Below, one piece after another: positions 54,837 to 63,867 of a DNA stretch of 64,000 nucleotides. This DNA comes from Rhodobacter sp. (GTDB lineage: Bacteria; Pseudomonadota; Alphaproteobacteria; Rhodobacterales; Rhodobacteraceae). Location: assembly GCA_030065095.1 (NCBI GenBank), contig JASJDP010000023.1, forward strand, positions 21,347 through 85,346, in the 5' to 3' direction. A program made the translations under genes and the position numbers. Within the stretch, counting starts at the first letter, position 1, and each line of letters starts with the position of its first letter. Below the pieces are notes generated by a model. It had not been told where the DNA came from, searched no databases, and was given only the letters and a program-made list of their open reading frames with translations.

Positions 54837-55801
54837 TCGGCGTCGTCTCTTATCTGGTGTTTTTCGCCACCACCGCCTCGATCCTCGCGATCGCGGTACT
54901 GGGGCTGAACCTGCAATGGGGCAATACCGGCCTTTTCAATGGCGGCGTTGTCGCCTTCTTCGGCGCGGGCGCCTACGGCACTCTGATCCTTGGAGGGATG
55001 CCACAGGGCGCCCATTTGGGAGGCTTTGCCCTGTTCTACCCGCTGGCTCTACTGGGCGGTATGGCGCTGGCCGGATTGATGGCCTGGATCGTCGGTCTGC
55101 TGACCTTGCGTTTGCGGCACGACTACCTGGCCATTGCCACATTCGGTGTTGCCGTCGCCTTCGAGAATCTGGTGCGCAACGCCGAATGGCTCGCGGGCGG
55201 AGCCAAGGGCGTGCGCGGGTTCGAGCGCCCGCTGCGCGCCATGCTTGGCGACGGTTTTCTGTACAACTTGTGCTTTCTGGCCGTGGTCCTGCTTGCCCTT
55301 GTCGCGACCTATCTCTTTTTGGAACGTCTTGTCGCCTCGCCCTTCGGCCGCCTGCTGCGCGCCATCCGCGAAGACGAGGAAGCCGCGCAATCGCTGGGCA
55401 AGAGCCCCGCGGGGGTTCGCCTCACGGCCTTTGTCACGGGCTCGGTGATCCTTGGCCTTTCCGGCGGGCTCTACGGTACGTTCTATGCGTTTGTCAGCCC
55501 GCAGGACGTGCTGCCGACCCTGACCTTCCAGATCTGGGCGATGCTGATCGTCGGCGGCTCGGGCAACAACCGCGGCGCAGTCTTCGGCGCATTCCTGATC
55601 TGGGGGGCCTGGACGGCCTCTGGCTGGGCGCTGTCGCGCTTCGCGCCCGTCGAGGCACAGCTTTACACCGGCTCGGTGCAGTTTGTTTTGATCGGGGCGG
55701 TGATTGTCGGCATGCTGCTCTGGCGGCCCCGGGGGCTTTTGCCGGAACGGCTGGTCGTATCACAAAGGGGAAAAACCCCGCTGGCGAAACAGGGAGTGTA
55801 A
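54833..55801 (+). CDS. ABC transporter permease (LivM-like)
   Basis: A 322-aa permease: LNLQWGNTGLFNGG opening and the loop AIREDEEAAQSLGKSP. GTG start overlaps the LivH-like stop (GTGA). It completes the membrane pair. Confidence 0.93.
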   Translation: MIGVVSYLVFFATTASILAIAVLGLNLQWGNTGLFNGGVVAFFGAGAYGTLILGGMPQGAHLGGFALFYPLALLGGMALAGLMAWIVGLLTLRLRHDYLAIATFGVAVAFENLVRNAEWLAGGAKGVRGFERPLRAMLGDGFLYNLCFLAVVLLALVATYLFLERLVASPFGRLLRAIREDEEAAQSLGKSPAGVRLTAFVTGSVILGLSGGLYGTFYAFVSPQDVLPTLTFQIWAMLIVGGSGNNRGAVFGAFLIWGAWTASGWALSRFAPVEAQLYTGSVQFVLIGAVIVGMLLWRPRGLLPERLVVSQRGKTPLAKQGV

Positions 55802-55802
55802 T

Positions 55803-57065
55803 ATGCCAATCACCAAACTCACGCGGGCCGGTGTCGGTCTCGCCGCCGCTCTGGCCGCACTGGCTGGCGCTGCTCAGGCTCAAGACTGCACGACAAAGAT
55901 CGGCGCGGTACTGCCGACCTCGGTCGACTGGGGCCGCCCCATTGCCGAGACCGCGCAATTCGCTGTCGACCAAGTCAACGAGGCCGGGGGTGCAGCGGGC
56001 TGCCGCATCGAGATGGTGTTGCGCGACACCCAGGTCGATCCCAAGGTCGGCGTGGACGCGGCCAAGGCGCTTGTCGATCTCGAAGGGGTGAAGGTGCTTT
56101 TGGGCGCGGTCTCCTCGGGCGTGTCGATGCCGATCCTGACGTCGGTCACCGTGCCGGGCGAGGTGATGCAGATGTCCTGCTGTTCCTCCTCCACCGCCTT
56201 CACCAAGCTTGCGGAAGAGGGCAAGACCGGCGGGCTTTGGTTTCGCACCTTCGCGACGACCGGCGTGCAATCCGCGGTTGGTGCCAAGGTGGCCAAGGAC
56301 CAAGGCTACGGCTCGGTTGCGATCCTTTACAAGAACGATGACTGGGGCCAGGACATGGCCCGCCTGATCGCGGCCGATTTCGCCGCTGTGGGCGTCGACG
56401 TCACGGCTTCGGTTGCCGTGAACGATGGGCAGCCGTCGTACCGTGCCGAGGTCACCGAGGCGCTCGGCAGTCGGCCCGACGCGCTTTACCTCGCACTGTA
56501 TCCGGCCGAGGGGACTGCAGCGGTGCGTGAATGGATCTCGCTTGGCGGCACACAGAACATGATCCTGGCCAACTCGTTGAAATCCGATGATTTCCGTGAC
56601 AGTGTCGGCCTGCAATACCTCGGCGAAACGCTCGGCACCGACACCGCTTCTCCCCGCTCCGATAGCGCCGACGCCTTTCGCGCGGCCTATATGGCTCGCT
56701 TTGGAAAAGAGCCGAACGGCCCCGGCCTTGCCAACAGCTACGACGCCGCGATGATTGCACTGCTGGCGATGGAGGCCGCGGGCCAGGATGCCTCCGGCGC
56801 CGATGTCGCCGCCGCGGTGGCCAGGGTCACCGATCCGGGCGGCACGCCGGTCAGCGCTGACACGGCGGGTTTCGCAACCGCGAAGGGGGTTCTCGCCAGC
56901 GGCGGCACCGTCATGTATCAGGGTGCCACTGGCGACGTGCGCTTCGACGCCAATGGAGACGTTTCGGCCCCGGCCGTCGTCTGGTCCTTCACCGATGGCG
57001 GCACCGAGGAGGTCGAGTTTCTGTCCCTCCACGACGTAGACACCTTCATCGCGTCGCTGAAATAG
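55803..57065 (+). CDS. ABC transporter substrate-binding protein (Liv/amide type)
   Basis: A 420-aa periplasmic receptor. Signal peptide: MPITKLTRAGVGLAAALAAL, probably cut after AQA before QDC. The type I fold has GAVLPTSVDWGRPIAE, LLGAVSSGVSMPI and VAILYKNDDWGQDMA. Relatives bind branched-chain amino acids, amides or aromatic acids; the ligand cannot be told. It sits last, after the permeases, unlike many liv operons. The coupled aldo/keto reductase suggests that the ligand or a product carries a carbonyl. Confidence 0.9.
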   Translation: MPITKLTRAGVGLAAALAALAGAAQAQDCTTKIGAVLPTSVDWGRPIAETAQFAVDQVNEAGGAAGCRIEMVLRDTQVDPKVGVDAAKALVDLEGVKVLLGAVSSGVSMPILTSVTVPGEVMQMSCCSSSTAFTKLAEEGKTGGLWFRTFATTGVQSAVGAKVAKDQGYGSVAILYKNDDWGQDMARLIAADFAAVGVDVTASVAVNDGQPSYRAEVTEALGSRPDALYLALYPAEGTAAVREWISLGGTQNMILANSLKSDDFRDSVGLQYLGETLGTDTASPRSDSADAFRAAYMARFGKEPNGPGLANSYDAAMIALLAMEAAGQDASGADVAAAVARVTDPGGTPVSADTAGFATAKGVLASGGTVMYQGATGDVRFDANGDVSAPAVVWSFTDGGTEEVEFLSLHDVDTFIASLK

Positions 57066-57438
57066 ACCGGCCGGAGCAATCGCCGCGCAGCCGTCCAACC
57101 TAAACGGTTGCGCGTATCCAAACTCCGTCAGCAGGGGGGCAGGCCCCGTTGCGTCTGCCCCTCCACACCATGAAAGTGCCGAACGGCGCCCCGTTTTCGG
57201 AGCACAAATCGACGCAATTCGGCGGGGCTCCAAGCTCTGTGGAAACGTCATCGATCCGCGCTTCGCGATATCCAGTCAGCTTCGGCGCTTGTCGCTTCGT
57301 TGGGCCGTATTTTCATTTCAAAGCGGCTGACACACCGACGCGGAGGCCGAATGGTTAAGTTCGTTGAACTCACGCGACGATTTTCGACGCGATGCACTTG
57401 CAGTCCCCGGACGAAGGCAATATGACGAAACCTCTTGG
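57066..57438. other. Gap between ABC receptor gene and initiator tRNA
   Basis: No gene supported. GGGGCAG (57136) pairs with CTGCCCC (57155) around 12 bases, a possible terminator of the transporter operon though no T run follows. The region before the tRNA should hold its promoter; none is obvious. Confidence 0.45.
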
Positions 57439-57516
<78 letters not shown>

Positions 57517-57607
57517 CGATACCTGTTTCGGTGCAACACCAGCGCCGGAGGCAGTATCGGAAGCAGCAATCACAGCTTCGGCTCGCTCGATTTCCTTTCT
57601 CTCAGTT

Positions 57608-58150
57608 TCACTCATTTGATCCAGCGTTCTTGGCATGGCCTGCGCTTTTTTTCCCACTAGCCAGGCTCAAGACAGCTGCCAGATCACCCTTCATATCGGC
57701 AACCAACGCGGAACGATCCACATTAGGCGTCAATACGATCTCATCCACGTCAGGCGAGCCGAGTTTTTCGCGCACGTCCTTGGCGCGGAGGCCCGTCCAC
57801 TTCGAAAGCGCGTAAACCCCGCCCTGCACATCGACGGCCACTAAGCCGCGCCGATCCCCTTTTGCGAGGAAATGCCCACGTTCGGCCGGGGCATTGCCAA
57901 GTGCCTTCAGAGTATCGGAGCGTTCCCACGCTTCCTGGAACACGGCTTTGATTTCGCGCGGATCGAGTTTCTGGCGTTGGGCTTGCTTCAAGAAATCCGC
58001 AAGCGCCTTCTTCAGTTGCTCGAGGACTTGGCCCCCCTTGTCGGAGCTTCCGGGGCGGAGGCGGGTGAAACCGAGTAGCCGGCGTTTCCCGCCAATGGCC
58101 CGATCGCCGCCAAGTTTGCGTCGCTTGAGGATGATCGGGATTTTAGGTGA
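57608..58150 (-). pseudogene. Relaxase/mobilisation-protein C-terminal remnant
   Basis: One open frame of about 180 codons, whose first possible ATG is only at 57991. It reads RAIGGKRRLLGFTRLRPG, then LKKALADFLKQAQRQKLDP, FQEAWERSDTLKALG, FLAKGDRRGLVAVDVQGGVY and LRAKDVREKLGSP. These resemble the C-terminal part of relaxase proteins of integrative elements, as I recall them. A TGA in the same frame cuts it off from an upstream ATG (58207). It adjoins tRNA-fMet, a common integration site, so it is probably what is left of an integrated element. Confidence 0.55.
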
Positions 58151-58213
58151 TCAGAAGAACGGCAATACAGCCGTTGCAGCCGCGCCGATGGGTTTGTCAC
58201 GGTTCATCGTCTT

Positions 58214-59143
58214 CTAGCTGTCGCTGGTCAGTTTCTCGGCCACTTTTTGGGCAATCAGGCGGCTCACGCGGGCGTTGGACTCTTCGGTGACACCAGCGAT
58301 ATGCGGTGTGAGAACAAGGTTCCCCAGACCGGCGAATTTCTCCGCCGCCTGCCGATCAAGCGGTTCCGTCTCGAAGACATCCAGCGCCGCCCCGGCGATC
58401 CCGCCATCCGCGCGCAAAGCCTGCACCAAAGCTGTCTCGTCCACGACGCCGCCCCGGGCGGCATTGATCAGGACACTGCCCGCTTTCATCCGGCCCAACG
58501 TGTCGGCGTTGATCATGTGGCGTGTGGTGTCCAGCAGCGGCACGTGCAGGCTGACAACATCGGCGGTTTCCAGCAGCGTCTCGAGGCTGACCGGCTGTGC
58601 CTGCTGCCAGGCCGGGCTGGCCGGCGGCACGAACGGGTCATGTGCGCAGACCTGCATTCCCAACCCCACGGCCAGGCGCGCGGTCTCTTGCGCGATTTCC
58701 CCAAACCCGATCAGGCCCAGCAGCTTACCGCCTACTTCGCGGCCGGCACAGTCGGTCCGCGGCCATGCTCCCGCAAGCATGCGGTCCTGTGCCTGATAGG
58801 CGTTGCGCAACAGGATCAGCGCATTGGTGACGACATATTCCGCGACGCTCACGGTATTGGCGCCGGTGGCGGGAATGACCGCGACACGCCGGTCCTTGCA
58901 GGCGGCCTGGTCGATGTTGTCAAGGCCGACGCCGAGCCGTCCGACGACGCACAGATCGTCGGAGCCGCTCAACAGGTCGGCGGTGACACGGGTGCGGTTC
59001 CGGACGATCAGAGCGCGCTTGCCCGGCATCAAGGCCGGGATATCCTGCTGCCGGTCGGCCAGGTCCGGCGCATAGGTCACGTCGAATTGCGCCGACAGGT
59101 CCGCGACCGCGCCGTCATCCATGAATTCGGTGATCAGGATCAT
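58214..59143 (-). CDS. D-2-hydroxyacid dehydrogenase, (S)-sulfolactate dehydrogenase (SlcC)-like
   Basis: A 309-aa NAD-dependent dehydrogenase of the PGDH fold. NAD motif GLIGFGEIAQETA near residue 145; catalytic Arg in INAARGG, Glu in DVFETEPL and His in TPHIAGVTEES. The N-terminus ILITEFMDDGAVADL and the segment VVGRLGVGLDNID follow the wording of SlcC, which oxidises (S)-sulfolactate to sulfopyruvate, as I recall it. The placement at the end of the sulfosugar-type operon supports this; a phosphoglycerate or glyoxylate dehydrogenase is the alternative. I used the ATG; a GTG three codons earlier is also possible. Confidence 0.68.
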   Translation of the reverse strand: MILITEFMDDGAVADLSAQFDVTYAPDLADRQQDIPALMPGKRALIVRNRTRVTADLLSGSDDLCVVGRLGVGLDNIDQAACKDRRVAVIPATGANTVSVAEYVVTNALILLRNAYQAQDRMLAGAWPRTDCAGREVGGKLLGLIGFGEIAQETARLAVGLGMQVCAHDPFVPPASPAWQQAQPVSLETLLETADVVSLHVPLLDTTRHMINADTLGRMKAGSVLINAARGGVVDETALVQALRADGGIAGAALDVFETEPLDRQAAEKFAGLGNLVLTPHIAGVTEESNARVSRLIAQKVAEKLTSDS

Positions 59144-59204
59144 GTCTTTCACTCTCGCAGGCCGGAACCCTTAACGATATGCCGTGGACTTGCAATGCAC
59201 CTTG

Positions 59205-60335
59205 TCAGGCATTCCTGCCGCCGGGGTCTGCGATTGCTATTGCCTGCGGATCCAGTCTTACCGCTTCGCCGCTGCGGGCCGACCGCTCGGCGGCTTCGCC
59301 CACCAGAACCGACCACAAACCGTCCCGCAGGCTGACCTCGGGCGCGCCGGATCCGGACAAGACAAGATCGCGAAACCGCTGATGCTGGAAATAGGTGGAC
59401 CCGTGATGATCGCCGGCTTGCAGGACATCGGCATCCACGTCGACCGTTTCCCGGTGGCTCTTTTTAGTTGCCCGGTCCGATATCACGATCTCCGCCGCGC
59501 GCTCTGCACCGTCCGGGGCGAAACGCGACGGTCCCGGGATACAGGCATCGACGCGCGCCTTGTCGCCGGTCACGGTAATCACCTCTTGCCATCCGGCGCC
59601 CTCGGCGAACATGCAAAGATCCAGCATGGCGCGGGTCCCGCTGGCGAAATCCACCGTGACAAAGGCGTTGTCGATGATGTCGGGCACCCGGCCATCGTAC
59701 CGTTCGTCAAGATGGTTCACGTCCACGCCGGCCGTGGCGTAGACGCGCACCGGGTCGCTTTGCAGGATCAGCCGCATCAGGTCCCAGAAATGGCAGCATT
59801 TTTCGACCAACGTTCCGCCGGTGCGCGCGTTGAACCGGTTCCAGTCGCCAACCTTGTCCAAAAACGGAAACCGGTGTTCCTGGATCGCCATCATGCGCGG
59901 AATTCCAACACGGCCCGCCGCCAGTTCCTCGCACAGGCGGGCGACCGGCGGCATATAGCGATATTCCATCGCGACCCAGACAGGCGCCGCCCGGCGCTCG
60001 GCTTTGGCGATCACCTCGCGACAGTCCGCGGCGGTGGTGCAAAGCGGCTTTTCGCACAGGATGGGTTTGGCCGTGTCCAGCACGTCCATCAGGATGTCAT
60101 GATGCGTGTCGTTGGGCGAGGCGATCAGCAGCACGTCGCAGATATCGGCCGAAAGCATGTCCTTGTAGTCGGCAAAGGGCTTTGCGGTTCCACCCGCGGT
60201 CTCGACCGACAGGCTGCGCATGGGCGCATCGGGATCGGCCACTGCGGTGACGACCGTTCCCTCCAGCAGATTGAGATTGCGGATGTGCTCCTGCCCCATC
60301 ATCCCCGACCCGATCAGGCCGTATCGCAGAGCCAT
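59205..60335 (-). CDS. Gfo/Idh/MocA-family oxidoreductase
   Basis: A 376-aa NAD(P)-dependent sugar oxidoreductase: N-terminal Rossmann motif GLIGSGMMGQEHI, the family signature LCEKPLCTT near residue 95, and the C-terminal GGTLVEKCCHFWDLM with the His of the active site. Members include inositol dehydrogenases and NAD-dependent glycosidases; some sulfoquinovosidases (SqgA-type) belong to this family. In this operon it could free sulfoquinovose from its glycoside or oxidise a sulfosugar. ATG lies one base after the isomerase stop. Confidence 0.85.
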   Translation of the reverse strand: MALRYGLIGSGMMGQEHIRNLNLLEGTVVTAVADPDAPMRSLSVETAGGTAKPFADYKDMLSADICDVLLIASPNDTHHDILMDVLDTAKPILCEKPLCTTAADCREVIAKAERRAAPVWVAMEYRYMPPVARLCEELAAGRVGIPRMMAIQEHRFPFLDKVGDWNRFNARTGGTLVEKCCHFWDLMRLILQSDPVRVYATAGVDVNHLDERYDGRVPDIIDNAFVTVDFASGTRAMLDLCMFAEGAGWQEVITVTGDKARVDACIPGPSRFAPDGAERAAEIVISDRATKKSHRETVDVDADVLQAGDHHGSTYFQHQRFRDLVLSGSGAPEVSLRDGLWSVLVGEAAERSARSGEAVRLDPQAIAIADPGGRNA

Positions 60336-60336
60336 G

Positions 60337-61719
60337 TCAGATCTCCAGTACCGGCAGTTGCAGTTCCGTCGCCACGGCGCGCAACGTCTGGCGATGGTCG
60401 CCGTAGGCCAGCGCCATGTGGTGTTCAAGCCCGCTGGCGATGATGTCGTCCAGCACCGCCGCGGCGGGCCGCGCGAAGCGGACCACGCCGGATGTGCCGG
60501 TAAAGGCCATCGGCCTGCGCAGCATCTCGCCATATGCCAGCACCAGCTTGGGCGTGTTGAAGGCCTTCGAGATTCGCAGGAACGTCACCGGCCCCGGTTT
60601 CAGCGGGAACTGATAAAGCAGCGGCTGCTTGCGGTTCGTGTGAACCGTGGCGGTGGCCGGTGCTTCGCCGTCCCGCATCGACAGGGGCGCCTGGCCGCAA
60701 TGCCAGACCACGCCGGTGCCGTCGTGGGTGTCGATGTCCACAAGATCGGTCAGAAAGACAGGCGCCTGAGCGGTTTCCTGCAGGATCAACTGTGTGAGGG
60801 CGCCATAGACATCCGCCTCGCAGGCGCAGGGCACGCGGGCCTCGCCCATCATCGCCGCCGGACCGCAGACCGCCCCGCCGTAGTCCGTAAAGGTCTCGGG
60901 CCAGCACCGGATGGCGAAGGCATCATACCGGCCGGCTGCCTGCAGGCCTTCAAGCCCAAGCTTGAGCCGCAAGGACCGGTCGAGTTGAGGTTGATCCACC
61001 TCGCCGGTCCCGGTGATCTCGCTGTCCAGCACCGCACGCAGTTCCTGCACCTTCTGATCCGGCGCCGCACGCGCGGCATCGAAGAGCCGGTCCAGATCCA
61101 TTGCGTCCACGGCCACGCCGGCAAGGCGTTCGATCTCTTCGGCGGAATAGGCGCAGGTGTCGAAGCCTGTGGGGTGCGAACCGATGCGGGCGATACGCCG
61201 GCCCCGGACGGCTTCGACAACCCGGGCGGCATCCGGCGACCGCTCATGCGGTGTCGATGCCGCAAGAGGCTCGGCTTCATGGCCGCCGGACAGAAGCGCC
61301 GCCAGCCCGTCCGCTGCACCGTCCTCGGGATCGGCATAAAGCCACGAAAACCTGCGTCCGATCAGGCCGAGCGCATGCGAGGCCAGGTTCAACCCGCAAA
61401 AGGCATTCAGCCGAAGCCGTCCGCCCAGCCGCGGTTCGGGCACGGCCCAGATCGCCAGCGGCTGGTCGAACCTGCCGCCGGCGGCCACGGTCATCGACGC
61501 GTCGGTGAAGGTGACCTGCAGGATCAGCAGCCGGTCGATCCTGGCGCGGTCCAGATCGTCCATCGCGGCCCGTGTCGACTCTTCGTCGAACAGCAACTGC
61601 CGCGGTCCGGCGATGTCGTGCCCGCTGCTATCCAGAGCCTCCAGCATGCGCCGCAGCTTTTCCTGCGCATAGTCCACATCGAAGGTGGGCCGCCCCAGGG
61701 GAAGAAGTCCGATCCGCAT
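60337..61719 (-). CDS. L-fucose/L-arabinose isomerase-like protein, candidate sulfoquinovose isomerase
   Basis: A 460-aa protein with the N-terminal IGLLPLGRPTFDV and the C-terminal metal-site pattern of this family: CWPETF (E275), ACEADVYG (E301, D303) and WHCGQAP (H340). Family proteins isomerise aldoses to ketoses with Mn2+. In sulfoglycolysis of several bacteria a non-YihS isomerase turns sulfoquinovose into sulfofructose, and the neighbours here (kinase, aldolase) are the next two steps, so that role is likely. Its ATG directly abuts the aldolase stop. Confidence 0.75.
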   Translation of the reverse strand: MRIGLLPLGRPTFDVDYAQEKLRRMLEALDSSGHDIAGPRQLLFDEESTRAAMDDLDRARIDRLLILQVTFTDASMTVAAGGRFDQPLAIWAVPEPRLGGRLRLNAFCGLNLASHALGLIGRRFSWLYADPEDGAADGLAALLSGGHEAEPLAASTPHERSPDAARVVEAVRGRRIARIGSHPTGFDTCAYSAEEIERLAGVAVDAMDLDRLFDAARAAPDQKVQELRAVLDSEITGTGEVDQPQLDRSLRLKLGLEGLQAAGRYDAFAIRCWPETFTDYGGAVCGPAAMMGEARVPCACEADVYGALTQLILQETAQAPVFLTDLVDIDTHDGTGVVWHCGQAPLSMRDGEAPATATVHTNRKQPLLYQFPLKPGPVTFLRISKAFNTPKLVLAYGEMLRRPMAFTGTSGVVRFARPAAAVLDDIIASGLEHHMALAYGDHRQTLRAVATELQLPVLEI

Positions 61720-62757
61720 TCATGCGCCTCCGAAACCGCTGTAGCCATGGCGAAAGCCTGCATCCGCAGGCGTAAACCGGGCGCCATCCGGGCCATAGCA
61801 GGCATGGCGCATCCAGCTTGCAGCCCGCAAATCGGCAAGCGCACAGATATCCGCCATATACCCCGTCGCATCGCCCTCAAGCTCGGCGCGGATCCGATCC
61901 CAGTCGGGGTAGGCTTTGAACGCGTCCAGCCAGATCGCGCGACCGGCCAGAAAGCCCGACGCCCCGGCGGCAAAGGCATGTTCCAGAACGGCGCGGAATT
62001 CCGCCTTTCCGGCGCCCGCCGACAGCATCACCCAAGGACGCCCCGCCAGCCGGCCCAGTTCGTCGAAGATTGCCTGAACGCCTGCCGATCCGTCCGCCTC
62101 GGCCGCATTGACCGGGCTTTCCAGTTTGAAGACGTCGACACCGTAATCGGGTTGGGCGAATTCCGCGACCGAGGCCAGAACATGTTCGGCCTTCTTTCCC
62201 CGCATCTCGACATAGTCGCCGGTCTGATGGCGGTCCGCGGCGAGCGGGTAGACCAGCAATTCGAACAGAAACGGGATGTCGAACCGCGCGCAATCTTCGC
62301 CGATGCGCTTCACATAGTCCTTTTGCGCCTGGGTCACCTGGTCGTCCGCATCCGGCCGGTACCACACCAGAACCTTGACCGCGTCGCTGCCCATCCTCTT
62401 GATCTTGGCCACCGACCAGTCGTCGATATCGGCAGACAGTCGCCCGTGCGGCGTTTCCTTGAACACGCTGTCTTCCAGCGTGACGATCAAGCCTTTGGTT
62501 GGCGACAGCATGTCGAGGCTGTGGGGAACAGCGTAGTGGGGATCCAGCAGCATCGCCGTGCTCTGCGCCTGCAGCGTTTCGACCAGCAGGCCCTTGAATC
62601 GCGCCACCTCCTGCCAGGGCGCCTCATCGACGCCCAGATGCGCCGCGATCGGGCCCTTGATCGGCGGCCGCTGATCGACGGCGGTCATCTTGAAAACACC
62701 GTTTTCGCCTGACATGCGGCGCATGCCCCACAGTTTGCCGGGGGTCAGTTCGATCAT
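61720..62757 (-). CDS. Tagatose-bisphosphate aldolase-like protein, candidate sulfofructose-phosphate aldolase (YihT-like)
   Basis: A 345-aa class I aldolase of the LacD/YihT family. AVDQRPPI near residue 28 matches the DQR substrate loop; Lys in DAVKVLVWY and the Schiff-base Lys in DVFKLESPVN are present. It would split 6-deoxy-6-sulfofructose-1-phosphate into dihydroxyacetone phosphate and sulfolactaldehyde. The length is above E. coli YihT (292 aa). ATG overlaps the kinase stop (ATGA). Tagatose- or fructose-bisphosphate substrates are alternatives. Confidence 0.78.
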   Translation of the reverse strand: MIELTPGKLWGMRRMSGENGVFKMTAVDQRPPIKGPIAAHLGVDEAPWQEVARFKGLLVETLQAQSTAMLLDPHYAVPHSLDMLSPTKGLIVTLEDSVFKETPHGRLSADIDDWSVAKIKRMGSDAVKVLVWYRPDADDQVTQAQKDYVKRIGEDCARFDIPFLFELLVYPLAADRHQTGDYVEMRGKKAEHVLASVAEFAQPDYGVDVFKLESPVNAAEADGSAGVQAIFDELGRLAGRPWVMLSAGAGKAEFRAVLEHAFAAGASGFLAGRAIWLDAFKAYPDWDRIRAELEGDATGYMADICALADLRAASWMRHACYGPDGARFTPADAGFRHGYSGFGGA

Positions 62758-63638
62758 GGTCTCTCCTTGAGAAATGCCGAGACGGCTGCCCGGTCGGGAC
62801 ATCCCGACCGGCCGCCGAACCGGGTGCACTTTATCGCGGCGGCGGCATTGGCAAACCGGATCGCCGATGCCTCGTCCTGGCCCTCGGCCAGTGCCAGTGC
62901 AAAGGCGCCGTGCCAGACGTCGCCCGCGCCGGTCGTGTCCCTTGCATCGACTTGAAACGCTGCGGTGTGAGCGATGCCCGATGCTTCGGTGTGATACACG
63001 CCGCCGGCGCCGTCGGTCACGCAGGCCCAGCCCGGCAGCCGCCGTGCCATGTCTGCCAGTGCCTGTGCCGGGTCGGTCAAATCGGTCAGGGATTGCAGGC
63101 CAGTGCGCGAGAACGCAACATGCGAGGCCTTCTGCAAAAGCGCCTGGGCGATCGGCGCTTCGCCGTCCAGAATGCCGGGAACGCCCCAGTCGTGTGCCAG
63201 ATCCAGCGCCACTTCGGCCCCGCCGGGCCAGCGCGGATCGACCAGAACGGCGTCGGCGGGCGTCGCATCCCGCAGCCAGCCGGTCTCTTCAATCAGCCCG
63301 GCGCCGCGGAAATTCACGATCTGCCTTTCGCCACCGGCATCCACATAGACCGACGAAAACGACGACTGTCCGCCGGGCCCACGATGGACAAGGTCCGTCG
63401 AAACGCCTTCGGCCTTGAGGTCGGCCAGGATCAGATCGGCCAGCGCATCCCGGCCCAGCCGCGCCGCCAGCGCCGCATGCCCCCCCAGGCGCGAGATCGC
63501 GACGGCGGCGCTGGCAGCCGGACCGCCGCCGACGATGTCAGCCCTGTCGGCGCGGTATTTCTGCGGCCGGTCGGGAAGCGTGTCGACCGCAAAGACAAAA
63601 TCGACGACGGCCATGCCAAGAACCAGAAGCGACGCCAT
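62754..63638 (-). CDS. PfkB-family kinase, candidate 6-deoxy-6-sulfofructose kinase (YihV-like)
   Basis: A 294-aa ribokinase-family sugar kinase. The N-terminal block GKYRADRADIVGGGPAASAA type (here QKYRADRADIVGGGPAAS) and the C-terminal DTTGAGDVWHGAFALAL with the catalytic Asp, then AAAIKCTRFGGRSGCPD, follow E. coli YihV closely as I recall it. It would phosphorylate sulfofructose at C1 with ATP. ATG (MASLLVLG) follows GCGGGTGG; a TTG eight codons earlier is less likely. It is first of five genes in the operon after the binding protein. Confidence 0.82.
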   Translation of the reverse strand: MASLLVLGMAVVDFVFAVDTLPDRPQKYRADRADIVGGGPAASAAVAISRLGGHAALAARLGRDALADLILADLKAEGVSTDLVHRGPGGQSSFSSVYVDAGGERQIVNFRGAGLIEETGWLRDATPADAVLVDPRWPGGAEVALDLAHDWGVPGILDGEAPIAQALLQKASHVAFSRTGLQSLTDLTDPAQALADMARRLPGWACVTDGAGGVYHTEASGIAHTAAFQVDARDTTGAGDVWHGAFALALAEGQDEASAIRFANAAAAIKCTRFGGRSGCPDRAAVSAFLKERP

Positions 63639-63867
63639 CAGACCACCCGCAATGTGAAACAAGGGTCAATTGAACCGCGGTCTTTCCCTTGGCCGCCGCG
63701 ACCGCACTGTAATTCATTGCGGTGCAATAGAGGCAGGCGACGAAGGAAGAAGCCGGGAATATCAGGGCCTTGACCGGGGAAAGGCCAGCTCTGGCTGCGC
63801 AGGTTCGGCCGGGTTGCGGTTCGGGCGATGCCGGGGCGCAGGAAAGCGCCCCGACTCGATGATCTCA

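Noticed and set aside
60220..62712. An 830-codon plus-strand frame across the isomerase and aldolase genes
   Set aside because: It covers two well-marked minus-strand genes with catalytic motifs and start/stop overlaps; no family features in the long frame.
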